A stretch of DNA of 64,000 bases, taken from NCBI GenBank assembly GCA_031459855.1, contig JAVKHP010000001.1, forward strand, positions 2,057,078 through 2,121,077, in the 5' to 3' direction. Both the position numbers and the translations under genes were made by a program. The DNA is from Armatimonadota bacterium. GTDB taxonomy: Bacteria; Sysuimicrobiota; Sysuimicrobiia; Sysuimicrobiales; Humicultoraceae. The notes below the pieces were generated by a model. It saw nothing but the letters and a program-made list of their open reading frames with translations, had not been told where the DNA came from and ran no database searches. The stretch's first letter is position 1; every line of letters begins with the position of its first letter. Of the stretch, positions 49,154-58,311 are shown piece after piece.

Positions 49154-49728
49154 CGGCCTCACCTCCTTCGACCTTCGACGCTTCGACACTACTCTACCCG
49201 GTTCGGGCGTTCGCGCAAACATGCACCGCGCTGGCGGACACCGCACCACCAGACGCACGGTCATGGGAGCGCAGGCGACCGTAGCCCCGCCAGGCTGCAA
49301 GGGGGCGTCGGCCTCCAGCCACGGGCCGGGAACAGACGACACGACGCCGCGGTGTCCTGGCCGCCTGCGTGCCCGGCCCGCTCCTCATACGGGCAGGCGG
49401 CCGCGGGGGTTCCCGGGAGCAAGGCGCAGGAGGACGTGATCGTGTGGGATCCGTCGCCGAATTGCAGCTCGTGGGCGATGAGCCTGCCGTCCAGCGGGAG
49501 CCCGCACAGCGCGCATGGCCGTGTAGGATCGGCCATCGCTCGGGTTGCGGAGACCGGTGGGTCCGCGTCCGCGCCCGGTCAGGTGTGGGTTTCCCTGCGG
49601 TACCGTGCCCCGTTGCAGGGATCGGCAGGCTGTGCGCAGGAGATATGGCGCACTGACAGTGTGCCCGGCTGCGACGGCGAGGCGGGCGCCGTGCGTCGGT
49701 TGGGGATCCTTGCGTCGGTAAGGGATCC
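49154..49728. other. 575-bp region between peptide B and the M20 peptidase
   Basis: It holds the leader of peptide B, one doubtful minus-strand reading frame (49261-49536) and the tandem repeat that runs into the M20 start. No RNA gene or clear terminator is visible. Confidence 0.5.
49261..49536 (-). CDS. Possible small cysteine-containing protein (doubtful)
   Basis: The 91-aa frame begins with PCALCGLPLDGRLIAHEL, which looks like the knuckle of a small zinc ribbon, and continues FGDGSHTITSSCALL. The second half is Ala/Pro-rich and unconvincing. No ribosome site precedes the ATG. It lies upstream of peptide B on the same strand. It may be a real short gene, a gene remnant or chance coding in GC-rich DNA. 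Confidence 0.25.
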   Translation of the reverse strand: MADPTRPCALCGLPLDGRLIAHELQFGDGSHTITSSCALLPGTPAAACPYEERAGHAGGQDTAASCRLFPARGWRPTPPCSLAGLRSPALP

Positions 49729-49729
49729 T
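49692..49729. repeat. Two tandem 19-bp units at the start of the M20 peptidase gene
   Basis: Units at 49692-49710 and 49711-49729 (TGCGTCGGT, two variable bases, GGGATCCT) match at 17 of 19 positions. The second unit supplies the AAGGGA ribosome-like site and ends at the first base of the proposed TTG start. Confidence 0.85.
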
Positions 49730-50922
49730 TGCGACAGCAGTGGAACGCACCGGAGGTGGGAGCGCTGCTCGAGAGCCCCGAGCTGGTTAGGCATCTCGCC
49801 GCCCTGGAGGCGCACGTCGCCGACGTCGTCGAGGACGCCATCAAGATCTGCGAGGTCCCGGCCCCGCCGTTTGGGGAGGAGGCGCGCGCCGCGTACGTGG
49901 CCGCGCGGATGGGGGCCCTGGGGCTCCCGGCGCCGCACCGCGACGCGGTGGGCAACGTGATCTGCGAGCTGCCGGGGGTGCCCGATGCGCCCGTCGTGGT
50001 GCTGTCGGCGCACCTCGATACGGTGTTTGGCCCCGAGGTGCAGATCCGGGTGCGCCGGGAAGGCCCGCGGCTCGCGGCGCCGGGGATCGGCGACAACAGC
50101 CTCGCGGTGGCCGCGCTCCTGTGGCTGGGTCGTGTCCTTGCGGACGTGCCCGGGCGGGGCACGCTGGTCCTGGCCGCCAACGTCGGGGAAGAGGGGCTGG
50201 GCAATCTCCGCGGCATGCGGGCGCTGTGGGACCGGTACGGCGCGCAGGCCGCGGCCTGGATCGTGCTCGAGGGCGCCATGTTCAACCAGCCATCGTGCAC
50301 GGGCATCTGCGTGCGGCGGCTGGAGGTGACTTACCGGGCGGCGGGCGGCCACTCGTGGAGCGACTTCGGGCATCCCAGCGCGGTCCACGCGCTCGGCCGG
50401 CTGATCGATCAGATCGCGCAGGTGCGCGTGCCGTCGTCGCCGCGGACGACCTACAACGTCGGCGTCGTGCGCGGGGGACGCACGGTCAACACCATCGCCC
50501 CTGAGGCGTCGCTGCTGTTGGACATGCGCTCGGAGGCCCCCGAGGCGCTGGACGATCTGGACCGTGTCGTGCGCGGGCTCGTCGCCAGCATCGCTGCGGC
50601 CGCAGGGGTCACCCACGAGGTGACCGTGGTCAGCGACCGGCCGGGCGGGCGGCTGCCATCAGACCATCCGCTCGTGCGGCTGGTGGAGGAGGCCGCGGCG
50701 GCGGTGGGGGTGCCTCCCGAGTGGAAGTCGGCCAGCACCGACGCCAACGTGCCGCTCAGCCACGGCGCGCCCGCGGTCTGCCTCGGGCTCGCGCGCGGCG
50801 AGCACTTGCACTCCGAGCACGAGACCCTGGACGTGACGCCGCTGCCCCGCGGGCTGCGGCAGGCCTTCCTCGTGGCCGCCGCGCTGCTGCGCGGCGCGCT
50901 GACGACCGCTGCGGGGGGCTAG
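49729..50922 (+). CDS. M20-family metallopeptidase (ArgE/DapE/carboxypeptidase G2-like)
   Basis: The 397-aa product has the dizinc peptidase motifs. They are the histidine and aspartate in VVVLSAHLDTVF, the bridging aspartate near GIGDNSLAV, catalytic Glu and ligand in ANVGEEGLGNLRG, a dimerisation domain beginning RRLEVTYRAAGGHSWSDFG, and the last histidine in GLARGEHLHSEHE. It removes amino acids or acyl groups from small amides. The start is uncertain: TTG 49729 has AAGGGA upstream, and GTG 49756 is an alternative. Its 3' end overlaps the antisense end of the PPOX gene. Confidence 0.9.
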   Translation: MRQQWNAPEVGALLESPELVRHLAALEAHVADVVEDAIKICEVPAPPFGEEARAAYVAARMGALGLPAPHRDAVGNVICELPGVPDAPVVVLSAHLDTVFGPEVQIRVRREGPRLAAPGIGDNSLAVAALLWLGRVLADVPGRGTLVLAANVGEEGLGNLRGMRALWDRYGAQAAAWIVLEGAMFNQPSCTGICVRRLEVTYRAAGGHSWSDFGHPSAVHALGRLIDQIAQVRVPSSPRTTYNVGVVRGGRTVNTIAPEASLLLDMRSEAPEALDDLDRVVRGLVASIAAAAGVTHEVTVVSDRPGGRLPSDHPLVRLVEEAAAAVGVPPEWKSASTDANVPLSHGAPAVCLGLARGEHLHSEHETLDVTPLPRGLRQAFLVAAALLRGALTTAAGG

Positions 50923-51370
50923 GCGGGGCGCCCCGGCGCGGCGTCGCGCCCACGGCGCCCCACGCGCCGGCGCGCGCGACGTCGACGGCGATCACCGGCC
51001 GTCCGCGCAGGTCCATGCGGCGGTACTGCGGGTACTTGCGGCGCAGCCGCTCGAGCGCCCGCCGGTACTCGGCGCCCGCCTCCAGCAGCCGCGCGGTGCC
51101 CTGGACCCAGACGAATCCCAGGCGGCGCCAGTCCTCCCGGTAGATGTCGGCGGTGACGGCGACGCGGGGGTTGGCCAGCAGGTTGCGCACGCGGCGGAGA
51201 CGGCGCGGGCCGACGCGCTTCGGTTTGCGGTCGATGGCGATGTAGAGCACGTCGCCCGCCAGCGCGAAGCAGACGGGCACGACGTGCGGCTGCCCCTGCG
51301 CGTCGGCGGTGGCCAGGTGCGCGACGCGCCGGGCCGCCAGGAACCGTCGCATCGCGGCCGTCAGCACCAT
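50756..51370 (-). CDS. PPOX-fold F420/FMN-dependent oxidoreductase with extended C-terminus
   Basis: Residues 1-138 are a pyridoxamine-oxidase split-barrel of the type annotated as PPOX-class F420-dependent enzymes: MRRFLAARRVAHLATADAQGQPHVVPVCFAL, IAIDRKPKRVGPRRLRRVRNLLANPRVAV and FVWVQGTARLL. The family normally ends about there. Residues 139-204 are an Arg/Ala/Pro-rich tail that runs 167 bases antisense into the M20 gene, so the original stop was probably lost or a frameshift occurred (real or sequencing). ATG 51370 begins MVLTAAM. Confidence 0.8.
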   Translation of the reverse strand: MVLTAAMRRFLAARRVAHLATADAQGQPHVVPVCFALAGDVLYIAIDRKPKRVGPRRLRRVRNLLANPRVAVTADIYREDWRRLGFVWVQGTARLLEAGAEYRRALERLRRKYPQYRRMDLRGRPVIAVDVARAGAWGAVGATPRRGAPPSPPQRSSARRAAARRPRGRPAAARGAAASRPGSRARSASARRARARGRPRARRG

Positions 51371-51824
51371 GCGACACGCAGCGCGCGGCAGGGGCCCGGA
51401 CCCAAGAGCAACGCCGTGGTCGCGCGCGCACGCCGCCAGCAGCAGACCGCCGACGGGGCTTCCGCGCGATGACGAGCATTCGCGCGACGGCGGGCACCGG
51501 CGGTCCGAAGACGGAGGGGGACCAGCCCCGCCCGCCGAACCGATCGGCGCCTCATCCCGGGTAGGGGTTCACCGGGATTTTGGCGTGCCGGTGCGGGAGC
51601 TCGACTGGGATGCGTGCCATGCGCGGTGCACATGGGACCTGCCTGCCAGGCTGAGGATGACATCCGAGCGCCCGCCCGCCTCCGGCGCCGTCCGATCGCG
51701 CGCGGGCTGTGGGCCGGACGAGCCGGTCGTGGCCGCGCAAGGGGACCGCATCGTTCGATCCCGCGCGGCCTGTGGGTGCGGGCTCGCGCTGTCCTTCCAC
51801 CTGAAGGCGTCAAGGCTGAAAGCA
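51371..51824. other. Region without a supported gene, between the PPOX gene and the cold-shock terminator
   Basis: About 450 bases with several overlapping frames but no recognisable protein, RNA or long repeat. It must carry the promoter of the PPOX gene (leftward). Confidence 0.5.
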
Positions 51825-51854
51825 TCAGGGAGGCCGCAGGACCGGCCTCCCTGA
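51825..51854 (-). terminator. Terminator of the cold-shock gene
   Basis: TCAGGGAGGCCG (51825-51836) pairs perfectly with 51843-51854 around a 6-nt loop, 35 bases after the cold-shock stop. On the minus strand the T-containing TGCTTTCAG follows. Confidence 0.75.
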
Positions 51855-51889
51855 GCCAGGCGGCACGTTCTGGACCGGTTTGCGACCTG

Positions 51890-52096
51890 CTAGCTCAACG
51901 GCCTGACGTTTGCGGCCTGCGGGCCCTTCTGGCCCTGCACGACCTCGTACTCGACCTTCTGGCCCTCGTTGAGGGTTCGGTAGCCTTCCTGCTGGATGGC
52001 AGAGTAGTGGACGAAGACGTCCTTGCCGCCCTCGTCCGGCGTGATGAACCCGTACCCCTTCTCCGCGCTGAACCACTTCACAGTTCCCATCGGCAT
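51890..52096 (-). CDS. Cold-shock protein, CspA family
   Basis: The 68-aa product is a single cold-shock domain with both RNA-binding motifs, KGYGFITP (RNP1) and VFVHYSAI (RNP2), beginning [11 protein letters not shown]. It acts as an RNA chaperone. ATG 52096 follows AGAGGTGG; a second ATG two codons later is also possible. The gene stands alone with its own terminator. Confidence 0.97.
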   Translation of the reverse strand: MPMGTVKWFSAEKGYGFITPDEGGKDVFVHYSAIQQEGYRTLNEGQKVEYEVVQGQKGPQAANVRPLS

Positions 52097-52366
52097 GCCC
52101 AGCCCACCTCTTTCATGTCACGCCCGTCCGTCGATGCCGCCTGACGGCCGTTCCAGATTGCCTACTGTCATTGGCCGCCCGGGGGCCGATTCCTTCTGGC
52201 CGGCTGGGGCCCCCAGGGGCGCCTGCAAGCCCCTCCCGCCGCCGGCTCTGGCGGCCACCCCGGCCACGCCGTGCGGCGCGGCTCGTCCGGTGATGGGTGT
52301 CCCAGGCATGGAGAGTAGGGCGGTGGCGTGTCCACCCAGAGCCCGGACACACGGGACGGGGAGAGG

Positions 52367-53716
52367 ATGAGCGGCAGGGCATCGGGTAGGTGGACCCTGG
52401 CGGCCGCGGCATGCGTGCTGGTCCTCGCGGCCGCCTCTGCCCGTGCCGCCCAGCCTCCGGCAGTCTCCGGTCAGCGCATCGCGGGCCCGCTGGTGGCGCG
52501 TCTGCCCAACGGGCTCCAGGTCGTCGTCGAGGAGCAGCCGCATACCGATCTGGCAGCCCTCTACACCTGGGTGCGGGTCGGGTCCAAGGACGAGGACGAC
52601 GAGAGCAACGGCGCAGCTCACTTCCTGGAGCACATGCTGTTCAAGGGCACGGCGCGGCGGGCTCCCGGTGCGGCGTGGCGGGAGGTCGACGCCATGGGTG
52701 GGGTGATGAACGCCGCGACGTCGGTCGACTGGACCGCCTACTACATCGTGGCGCGTGCCGTGGACCTGCCGCGGATGGTCGACCTGCAGGCCGACGCGCT
52801 GTTCCACTCGACGCTGGACGCCGACGAGGTGGAGCGCGAGCGACGCGTCGTCATCGAGGAGATCAACCGCCGCGACAACTTCCCGGCGACCCGCGCCTTC
52901 GAGGCGCTGCGCGCGACGGCGTACGCGGTGCACCCGTACCGCCGCTCGGTGCTGGGCACCCGGGCCGGCATCGAGCGCATGAGCCGCGACGTGCTGGTGC
53001 GGTTCTACCGCACGCACTACGTGCCCGAGCGGATGACGGTGGTGGTGGTCGGCGGCGTGCGGGCGCAGGAGGCCCTGGCGCTGATCCGGCAGGCCTACGG
53101 CAGCGGGGGGCGCGCGGCGCCGCCGCGCGCCCCCCGCCCGGCCGAACCCCCGCTGGAGGGGATCCGCCGCGCCACGCTCGCCCAGGAGGTGCGCGCAGCC
53201 TACCTGGTCATGGGGTTTCCCGCGCTGGCGGCGGCCGATCCCGACTTCCCCGCCGCCAGCGTGCTCGCGGCGGCGCTCGGGATGGGGCTGGGCAGTCGCC
53301 TGCGCCAGGCCCTCGTGGACCGGGCCCGCCTGGCGCAGAGCGTCGGCGCCTTCCTGCCCGCGTGGGAGGACCCGGCGCTCTTCGTGGTGTCGGCGGTCAC
53401 CGCCCCCGATCAGGCGGAGCGCGCCGAGGCGGCCATCCTCGCCGAACTCGACGCCGTGCGCGAGCGCGGGCTGGGCGATGCCGAGCTGCACCGGGCCCGC
53501 AGCGCGGTGGAGGGGGCACAGCTGTACGAGGCCCACACGGTGCGCGGCCGCGCCTTCGAACTGGGCTTCGCCGCCACGGTCACCGGCCTCGAGGTCGGAC
53601 TGGCCTACGTCGAGCGCGTGCGCCGGGTCACGGCGGACGACGTGCAGCGCGTGGCCCGACGCATCCTCGATACGCGTCGCTACGCCGTCGCCGTACTCCG
53701 CCCGGCATCTCCGTGA
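52367..53716 (+). CDS. M16-family zinc peptidase, active subunit
   Basis: The 449-aa product has a signal peptide (about residues 1-29, CVLVLAAASARA). An N-terminal M16 domain follows with the inverted zinc motif HFLEHMLFKG (HxxEH) near residue 88 and the distal glutamate in ERERRVVIEEI about 75 residues later. The C-terminal M16 half contains RAAYLVMGFPAL and GMGLGSRLRQALVDRARLAQSVG. It is exported and probably periplasmic. ATG 52367 follows GGGGAGAGG. It overlaps its partner gene by four bases. Confidence 0.93.
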   Translation: MSGRASGRWTLAAAACVLVLAAASARAAQPPAVSGQRIAGPLVARLPNGLQVVVEEQPHTDLAALYTWVRVGSKDEDDESNGAAHFLEHMLFKGTARRAPGAAWREVDAMGGVMNAATSVDWTAYYIVARAVDLPRMVDLQADALFHSTLDADEVERERRVVIEEINRRDNFPATRAFEALRATAYAVHPYRRSVLGTRAGIERMSRDVLVRFYRTHYVPERMTVVVVGGVRAQEALALIRQAYGSGGRAAPPRAPRPAEPPLEGIRRATLAQEVRAAYLVMGFPALAAADPDFPAASVLAAALGMGLGSRLRQALVDRARLAQSVGAFLPAWEDPALFVVSAVTAPDQAERAEAAILAELDAVRERGLGDAELHRARSAVEGAQLYEAHTVRGRAFELGFAATVTGLEVGLAYVERVRRVTADDVQRVARRILDTRRYAVAVLRPASP

Positions 53717-55200
53717 GCCAGCTGGTCGCCGTGTCCCGGCGCCCTGCGGCCTGGCGCGCGCCGCGCTTCCCGCGGCATCAGCGCAGGGGCGGGGCAGTCG
53801 CCGTCTTCCTTGGGCTCCTGACAGCGCTCGCGGTTGGTGTGGCGGCCGCGCCGGGCACGCCGCTCACCGGTGGGGCAAGACCGCGGGACGTCGTGGCCGC
53901 GCCAGCTCCGCCGTCTCCTGGCGGGACCGGACCGCGGAACGGTGCGGCCCCGCCGACGCGCGCGGTCCTCGAGAACGGCCTGGTGGTGATCGTCAGGGAG
54001 CGGCCGGCCCGCGGGCTGGTGGTCGTGGAAGCACTGGTGCGCGCGGGTCCCCGCACCGAACCGCCCGATGACGCGGGAGTCGCCGCGCTGGTGCGCAGCC
54101 TGCTGCCGCGCGGTACGCACCGGCGCACCGCCCAGGAGATCGCCGCAACCATCGAAGCGGCCGGGGGCTTCCTGGGCGGGAGCACGTTCCCGGACGTAAC
54201 CTCGCTGTACGCGGTGGTCCCGGCGGTGCGCGCCCAGGTGGCCTTCGATCTCGTCGCAGACCTGTTGGCCAACGCCCGGTTCGATCCCGAGGAGGTGGAG
54301 AGTCAGCGCCGCCTGGCCCTGGCGCGCATGCAGCAGGTTGCGGATCAGCCCCTGCAGCGCGCGGTGGAGCTGTCCAACGCGGCGCTCTACCCCTACCATC
54401 CCTATGGCCGGCCACTGGCGGGCACGCCGGCGACCGTGAGTGCGCTTGCGCGCGACCAGCTCCTGGCGTTCTACCGCACCCACTACACCGCGGCCAACGC
54501 CGTGGTGACGGTCGCCGGCGAGCTGCCGGCAGCCGACGCGCTCGCCCACGCGCGGCGCGCCTTCGGGACGCTGCCGCCAGGGACGTTGCCACCCCGCCTG
54601 CGGTGGCTGCGCGCCGTCGAGCGCGCGCTCGCACCGCCGCCAGTCCCCCAGCAGGTGCGCGAGGTCCAGGCCACCGCGGCCGCGTGGATCGTCGCCGCCT
54701 ACCTGACGGTGCCGGTAGGCCACCCGGACTTCGCTGCGCTGCGCGTGCTCAACGCGATCCTGGGCGAGGGCGCGGCCTCCCGGCTGTGGGTCGAGGTGCG
54801 TGAGCGGCGGGGTCTGGCCTACCAGGTGGGATCGGTGCTCGCAGCGCGGGCCGGTCCGGGGTTCCTGCGCCTGATCGCCGGAACGGACCCGCCGAACCTC
54901 TCGACCGTGCTCGCCATCCTCGAGGCCGAAGTGGCGCGGCTGCGCGACGCGGCGCCGGCACCGGGCGAGGTCGACCTGGCCAAACGCAGCATCGCCGGTC
55001 GGACCGCGCTGGCGCGCCAGGACCTGGAAGCCGAGGCGTACGCCCTGGGGTGGCAGGAACTCCTGGGCCTGGGCGTGGACTACGAGGCACGCTTCCTGGC
55101 CCAGGTCGCCCGTATCACGCCCGACGACGTGCACCGGGTGGCACGCCGGTACCTGGCCGGCGGGGTGGTCGCGATCGTCGCCCCGGCGTCGGCGCGCTGA
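53713..55200 (+). CDS. M16-family partner subunit lacking the zinc motif
   Basis: The 495-aa product has a long basic N-terminus with one hydrophobic segment (AVFLGLLTALAVGVAAAPG, about residues 35-53). An M16 pair of domains follows: VLENGLVVIVRERP, FYRTHYTAANAVVTVAGEL and GEGAASRLWVEVRERRGLAYQVGSV. Where HxxEH should be, it reads VAALVRSLLPRG, so it cannot bind zinc. Such subunits form heterodimers with an active M16 partner, here the overlapping upstream gene (GTGA). Confidence 0.9.
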   Translation: MSQLVAVSRRPAAWRAPRFPRHQRRGGAVAVFLGLLTALAVGVAAAPGTPLTGGARPRDVVAAPAPPSPGGTGPRNGAAPPTRAVLENGLVVIVRERPARGLVVVEALVRAGPRTEPPDDAGVAALVRSLLPRGTHRRTAQEIAATIEAAGGFLGGSTFPDVTSLYAVVPAVRAQVAFDLVADLLANARFDPEEVESQRRLALARMQQVADQPLQRAVELSNAALYPYHPYGRPLAGTPATVSALARDQLLAFYRTHYTAANAVVTVAGELPAADALAHARRAFGTLPPGTLPPRLRWLRAVERALAPPPVPQQVREVQATAAAWIVAAYLTVPVGHPDFAALRVLNAILGEGAASRLWVEVRERRGLAYQVGSVLAARAGPGFLRLIAGTDPPNLSTVLAILEAEVARLRDAAPAPGEVDLAKRSIAGRTALARQDLEAEAYALGWQELLGLGVDYEARFLAQVARITPDDVHRVARRYLAGGVVAIVAPASAR

Positions 55201-55209
55201 GGCCCGTAC

Positions 55210-56049
55210 TCACACGCGCCTGCCCACAGCGCGTTCGGTGCGCCGGGACGCCTGGGGCCGGAGTCCTGCGGCCACCAGGCGGCGGTGCAGCTCCCGAAGG
55301 TCGCGCACCACGAGGTCGGGGCGCGGTCCCCGCGGGCGCCGGCCGGTGGCCCCGACGCCCGTGCGGACGAGGATGGTGTAGAGGCCCGCGGCACGGCCGG
55401 CCGCCACGTCGGTCGCGACCTGGTCGCCCACGATGGCGCTCTCGGCCGGCGCGACGCCCAGGCGGGCCAGCGCTTCGCGCAGCAACCGCGGGTGGGGCTT
55501 GCCGATGACCGTGGGCCGCCGGCCGGTGGCCGCCTGCAGGGCCGCGGCCAGCGACCCGGCACCGGGGATCACGCCGGCGTCGGTGGGCAGCAGCAGGTCG
55601 GGGTTGGTGAGCACGAAGCGCGCGCCGTCCAGCAGGGCCTGCGTCGCCGCCGCCAGCTTCCGGTACGAGACGCGCCGGTCGAGGCCGACCACCACCGCCG
55701 CCGGGCGTTCGCCCGCCGGCGCGAATCCCGCATCGACCAGGGCGCGGCGCAGGGCCGCTTCGCCCACCACCAGCACGCGCGCGCCGGGCCGGAGCACCCG
55801 GCGCAGGTACGCCGCGGTGCTGGTCGCCGACGTGACGATCCGCGCCGCCGGCACCCGCATGCCCATCTGCGCCAGCAGACGGGCATACTGCCGCGGCGTG
55901 CGCGTGCTGTTGTTGGTGACCAGGGCGTACGGCACGCGCGCTCCGTCGAGGTACGACAGCAGCGCGGCGGCCCCGGGTAGCGGCGTCCGCCCCCGGTACA
56001 GCACGCCGTCCATGTCGAACAACAGCGCCCGCAGGCGCGACAGCCGCAT
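55210..56049 (-). CDS. HAD-IIA family sugar/nucleotide phosphatase (NagD-like)
   Basis: The 279-aa product has HAD motif I LLFDMDGVLYRGRTPLPGA, the subclass IIA motif II VTNNSTRTPRQY, a C2 cap with VVVGLDRRVSYRKLAAA, motif III lysine in VIGKPHPRLL and motif IV VGDQVATDVAAGRAAGL. NagD, AraL and glycerol-1-phosphatase-like enzymes share this pattern. It lies 10 bases downstream of the aldehyde dehydrogenase gene. The substrate is unknown. Confidence 0.9.
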   Translation of the reverse strand: MRLSRLRALLFDMDGVLYRGRTPLPGAAALLSYLDGARVPYALVTNNSTRTPRQYARLLAQMGMRVPAARIVTSATSTAAYLRRVLRPGARVLVVGEAALRRALVDAGFAPAGERPAAVVVGLDRRVSYRKLAAATQALLDGARFVLTNPDLLLPTDAGVIPGAGSLAAALQAATGRRPTVIGKPHPRLLREALARLGVAPAESAIVGDQVATDVAAGRAAGLYTILVRTGVGATGRRPRGPRPDLVVRDLRELHRRLVAAGLRPQASRRTERAVGRRV

Positions 56050-56059
56050 CGCGCGCCCG

Positions 56060-57517
56060 CTACATCCCGATGGAGATCGACTTGACCTCCATGTACTCCT
56101 CGATGCCCTGATGCCCGCCTTCCCGGCCCAGCCCGCTCTCCTTGAAGCCCCCGAACGGGATCTCGTGGGTGTAGCCGCTGGCGTCGTTGACGCCGACCAT
56201 GCCGTACTCCAGCGCCTCGGCCACGCGGATGGCACGGCGCAGATCGCTGGTGTAGAAGTAGGCGGCCAGCCCGTAGGTGGTGGCGTTGGCCCGGGCGACC
56301 GCCTCGGCCTCGTCACGGAACGTCATCACCGGCGCCACCGGGCCAAAGATCTCCTCCCGCGCCACGGCCATCTCCTCGCGCACGTCGAGCAGCACCGTGG
56401 GCGCGTAGAACAGCCCCCGGCCCAGTACGCCCTCGGTGAGCCGCCGCCCGCCGGCCACGATGCGCGCGCCGTCGGCCACCGCCGCCTGCACCAGGCCGTC
56501 GACCTTCTCGAGGATCTCGGTGTTGATGAGCGGTCCGATCTGGGCCCCGGGGTCGAACCCGGGCGCCACCTTCAGCCCTTTGACCTTCTCGATGAACAGG
56601 GGCAGGAAGCGGTCTGCGACCCTCTCCTGCACGTAGACGCGGTTGGCGCAGATACACGACTGGCCCGCCACCCGCAGGAACTTGATGGCCACCGCGCCCT
56701 CGGCCGCGGCGGCCAGGTCGGCGTCGTCGAAGACGATGAACGGGGCGTTCCCGCCCAGCTCGAACGAGACGCGCTTGAGCTGGGCGCTGGCCGCGGCCAT
56801 CAGGCGCTTGCCCACCTCGGTCGAACCGGTGAAGGCGATCTTGCGGACGGCCGGGTGGTCGAGGAAGACCTGACCGATCAGGCCCGCCCGCGCGCCGGTC
56901 ACGACGTTGAAGACCCCGGCCGGCAGCCCCGCGTCCGCGCACAGGCGCGCCAGCGCCAGGGCGGTGAGCGGCGTGGCGCTGGCGGGCTTGAGCACCACGG
57001 TGCAGCCCGCGGCCAGGGCTGGCGCGATCTTGCGGGTGACCATCGTGGCCGGGAAGTTCCACGGGGTGATGGCCGCCACGACGCCCACCGGCTGGCGCAG
57101 CACCCACAGCCGCTTGCCGGGCACCGGCGGCGGCACGATCGCGCCGTAGACCCGTCGCGCCTCCTCGGCGAACCACGAGAAGTACCCGGCGGCGAACGCC
57201 ACCTCGCGCCGCGCTTCCTCGAAGGGCTTCCCGTTCTCCTGGGTCACCAGGCGCGCCAGGGCATCCCGGTGCTCGGTCATCAGGTCGAAGACGCGGCGCA
57301 GGATGCGCCCGCGCTCCACGGCCGGCGTGGCCGCCCAGGCGGGTTGTGCAGCGGCCGCAGCGTCCACCGCGCGCCAGACGTCCTCGCGGCCGGCGTCGGG
57401 CACCTCGGCGAGGGTCTCGCCGGTGGCGGGGTCGACCACCGTCGTGGTCGCGCCGTCCTGGGCACCGACCCAGGCGCCTCCCACGAACATCCGTGATCGC
57501 TCTGCGACCAGACTCAT
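56060..57517 (-). CDS. NAD(P)-dependent aldehyde dehydrogenase (succinate-semialdehyde type)
   Basis: The 485-aa product has AITPWNFPATMVTRK, FTGSTEVGKRLM, the general-base Glu in FELGGNAPFIVF and the catalytic Cys in AGQSCICANRVYV. It ends with PFGGFKESGLGREGG. This pattern is that of GabD/SSADH and related semialdehyde dehydrogenases. ATG 57517 follows AGGTGA; an in-frame GTG at 57526 is also possible. It lies downstream of the TetR regulator and upstream of the HAD gene. Confidence 0.92.
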   Translation of the reverse strand: MSLVAERSRMFVGGAWVGAQDGATTTVVDPATGETLAEVPDAGREDVWRAVDAAAAAQPAWAATPAVERGRILRRVFDLMTEHRDALARLVTQENGKPFEEARREVAFAAGYFSWFAEEARRVYGAIVPPPVPGKRLWVLRQPVGVVAAITPWNFPATMVTRKIAPALAAGCTVVLKPASATPLTALALARLCADAGLPAGVFNVVTGARAGLIGQVFLDHPAVRKIAFTGSTEVGKRLMAAASAQLKRVSFELGGNAPFIVFDDADLAAAAEGAVAIKFLRVAGQSCICANRVYVQERVADRFLPLFIEKVKGLKVAPGFDPGAQIGPLINTEILEKVDGLVQAAVADGARIVAGGRRLTEGVLGRGLFYAPTVLLDVREEMAVAREEIFGPVAPVMTFRDEAEAVARANATTYGLAAYFYTSDLRRAIRVAEALEYGMVGVNDASGYTHEIPFGGFKESGLGREGGHQGIEEYMEVKSISIGM

Positions 57518-57669
57518 GCGGGTCACCTGCCTTCGGCGTGGGGTCCTGCCCGTCGTTCGCGGCCCCCGACGCGCACCCCTGCTGCGACGGTGCGGGGGAC
57601 GCTCTGCGGGACGACGCCGGCGGGCGGTGCGCAGTGCGCCCGATGCCGCCTGGGGCTGGACCCTGCCGG

Positions 57670-58311
57670 CTACCGGGGCGCGCCCCGCAGGTAGCCCAGC
57701 ACCGCCTGCAGGCAGCGCTCACGGGTCGAGGCGTGCCGGGCCTCCCAGTCGGGTTCCTGCAGCCACTGGAGGAAGAGGCCGTCGACGATGGCGCGCACCA
57801 CCGAGGCGGCCGCCGCCACGTCGGGCACCTGGAAGACGCCTTCGCGCAGGCCCTCCTCGATGATGTGGGCGTACGCGGCGTCCACGATCCCGCGGAACGT
57901 GGCGCTGAGCTCGTCGAACCGATCGTGGCGCGCTGCGGCGCCCAGCAGGTCGAGGAAGACCAGGTAGAAGTCACGGTTGGCCCGCGGGTCGACGAAGATG
58001 GCGTCGACCATGGCCGCCACCTTCGCTTCGGCGGTCGGGGCCCGGTGGACCGCGGTGTGGATCCGACGCGCCACACGCGCCAGGACCCACCGCATCGTGG
58101 CCAGGACGAGGTTCTCCTTGGTGCCGAAGTAGTACAACAGGATCCCCTTGCTGACGCCCGCCCGGTCCGCGACCCGCTGCAGCGAGAGCCGCCGCAGACC
58201 CTGCTCCACCAGCACCCGGTACGTGTGGCGGAGCAGGTGGGCGTGCCGCGCGGACCTGGGCTCGTCGAGCCCGGTGGCGTCCGCCGGGGGCGCGGTGCGC
58301 AGCGTGCTCAC
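57670..58311 (-). CDS. TetR-family transcriptional regulator
   Basis: The 213-aa product has the TetR helix-turn-helix LQRVADRAGVSKGILLYYFGTKENLV at about residues 38-63 and an all-helical ligand-binding C-terminus. The GTG at 58311 follows AGGAGG and overlaps the hemerythrin gene stop (GTGA). It is oriented with the aldehyde dehydrogenase and hemerythrin genes. The ligand is unknown; control of the dehydrogenase is a fair guess. Confidence 0.92.
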   Translation of the reverse strand: MSTLRTAPPADATGLDEPRSARHAHLLRHTYRVLVEQGLRRLSLQRVADRAGVSKGILLYYFGTKENLVLATMRWVLARVARRIHTAVHRAPTAEAKVAAMVDAIFVDPRANRDFYLVFLDLLGAAARHDRFDELSATFRGIVDAAYAHIIEEGLREGVFQVPDVAAAASVVRAIVDGLFLQWLQEPDWEARHASTRERCLQAVLGYLRGAPR

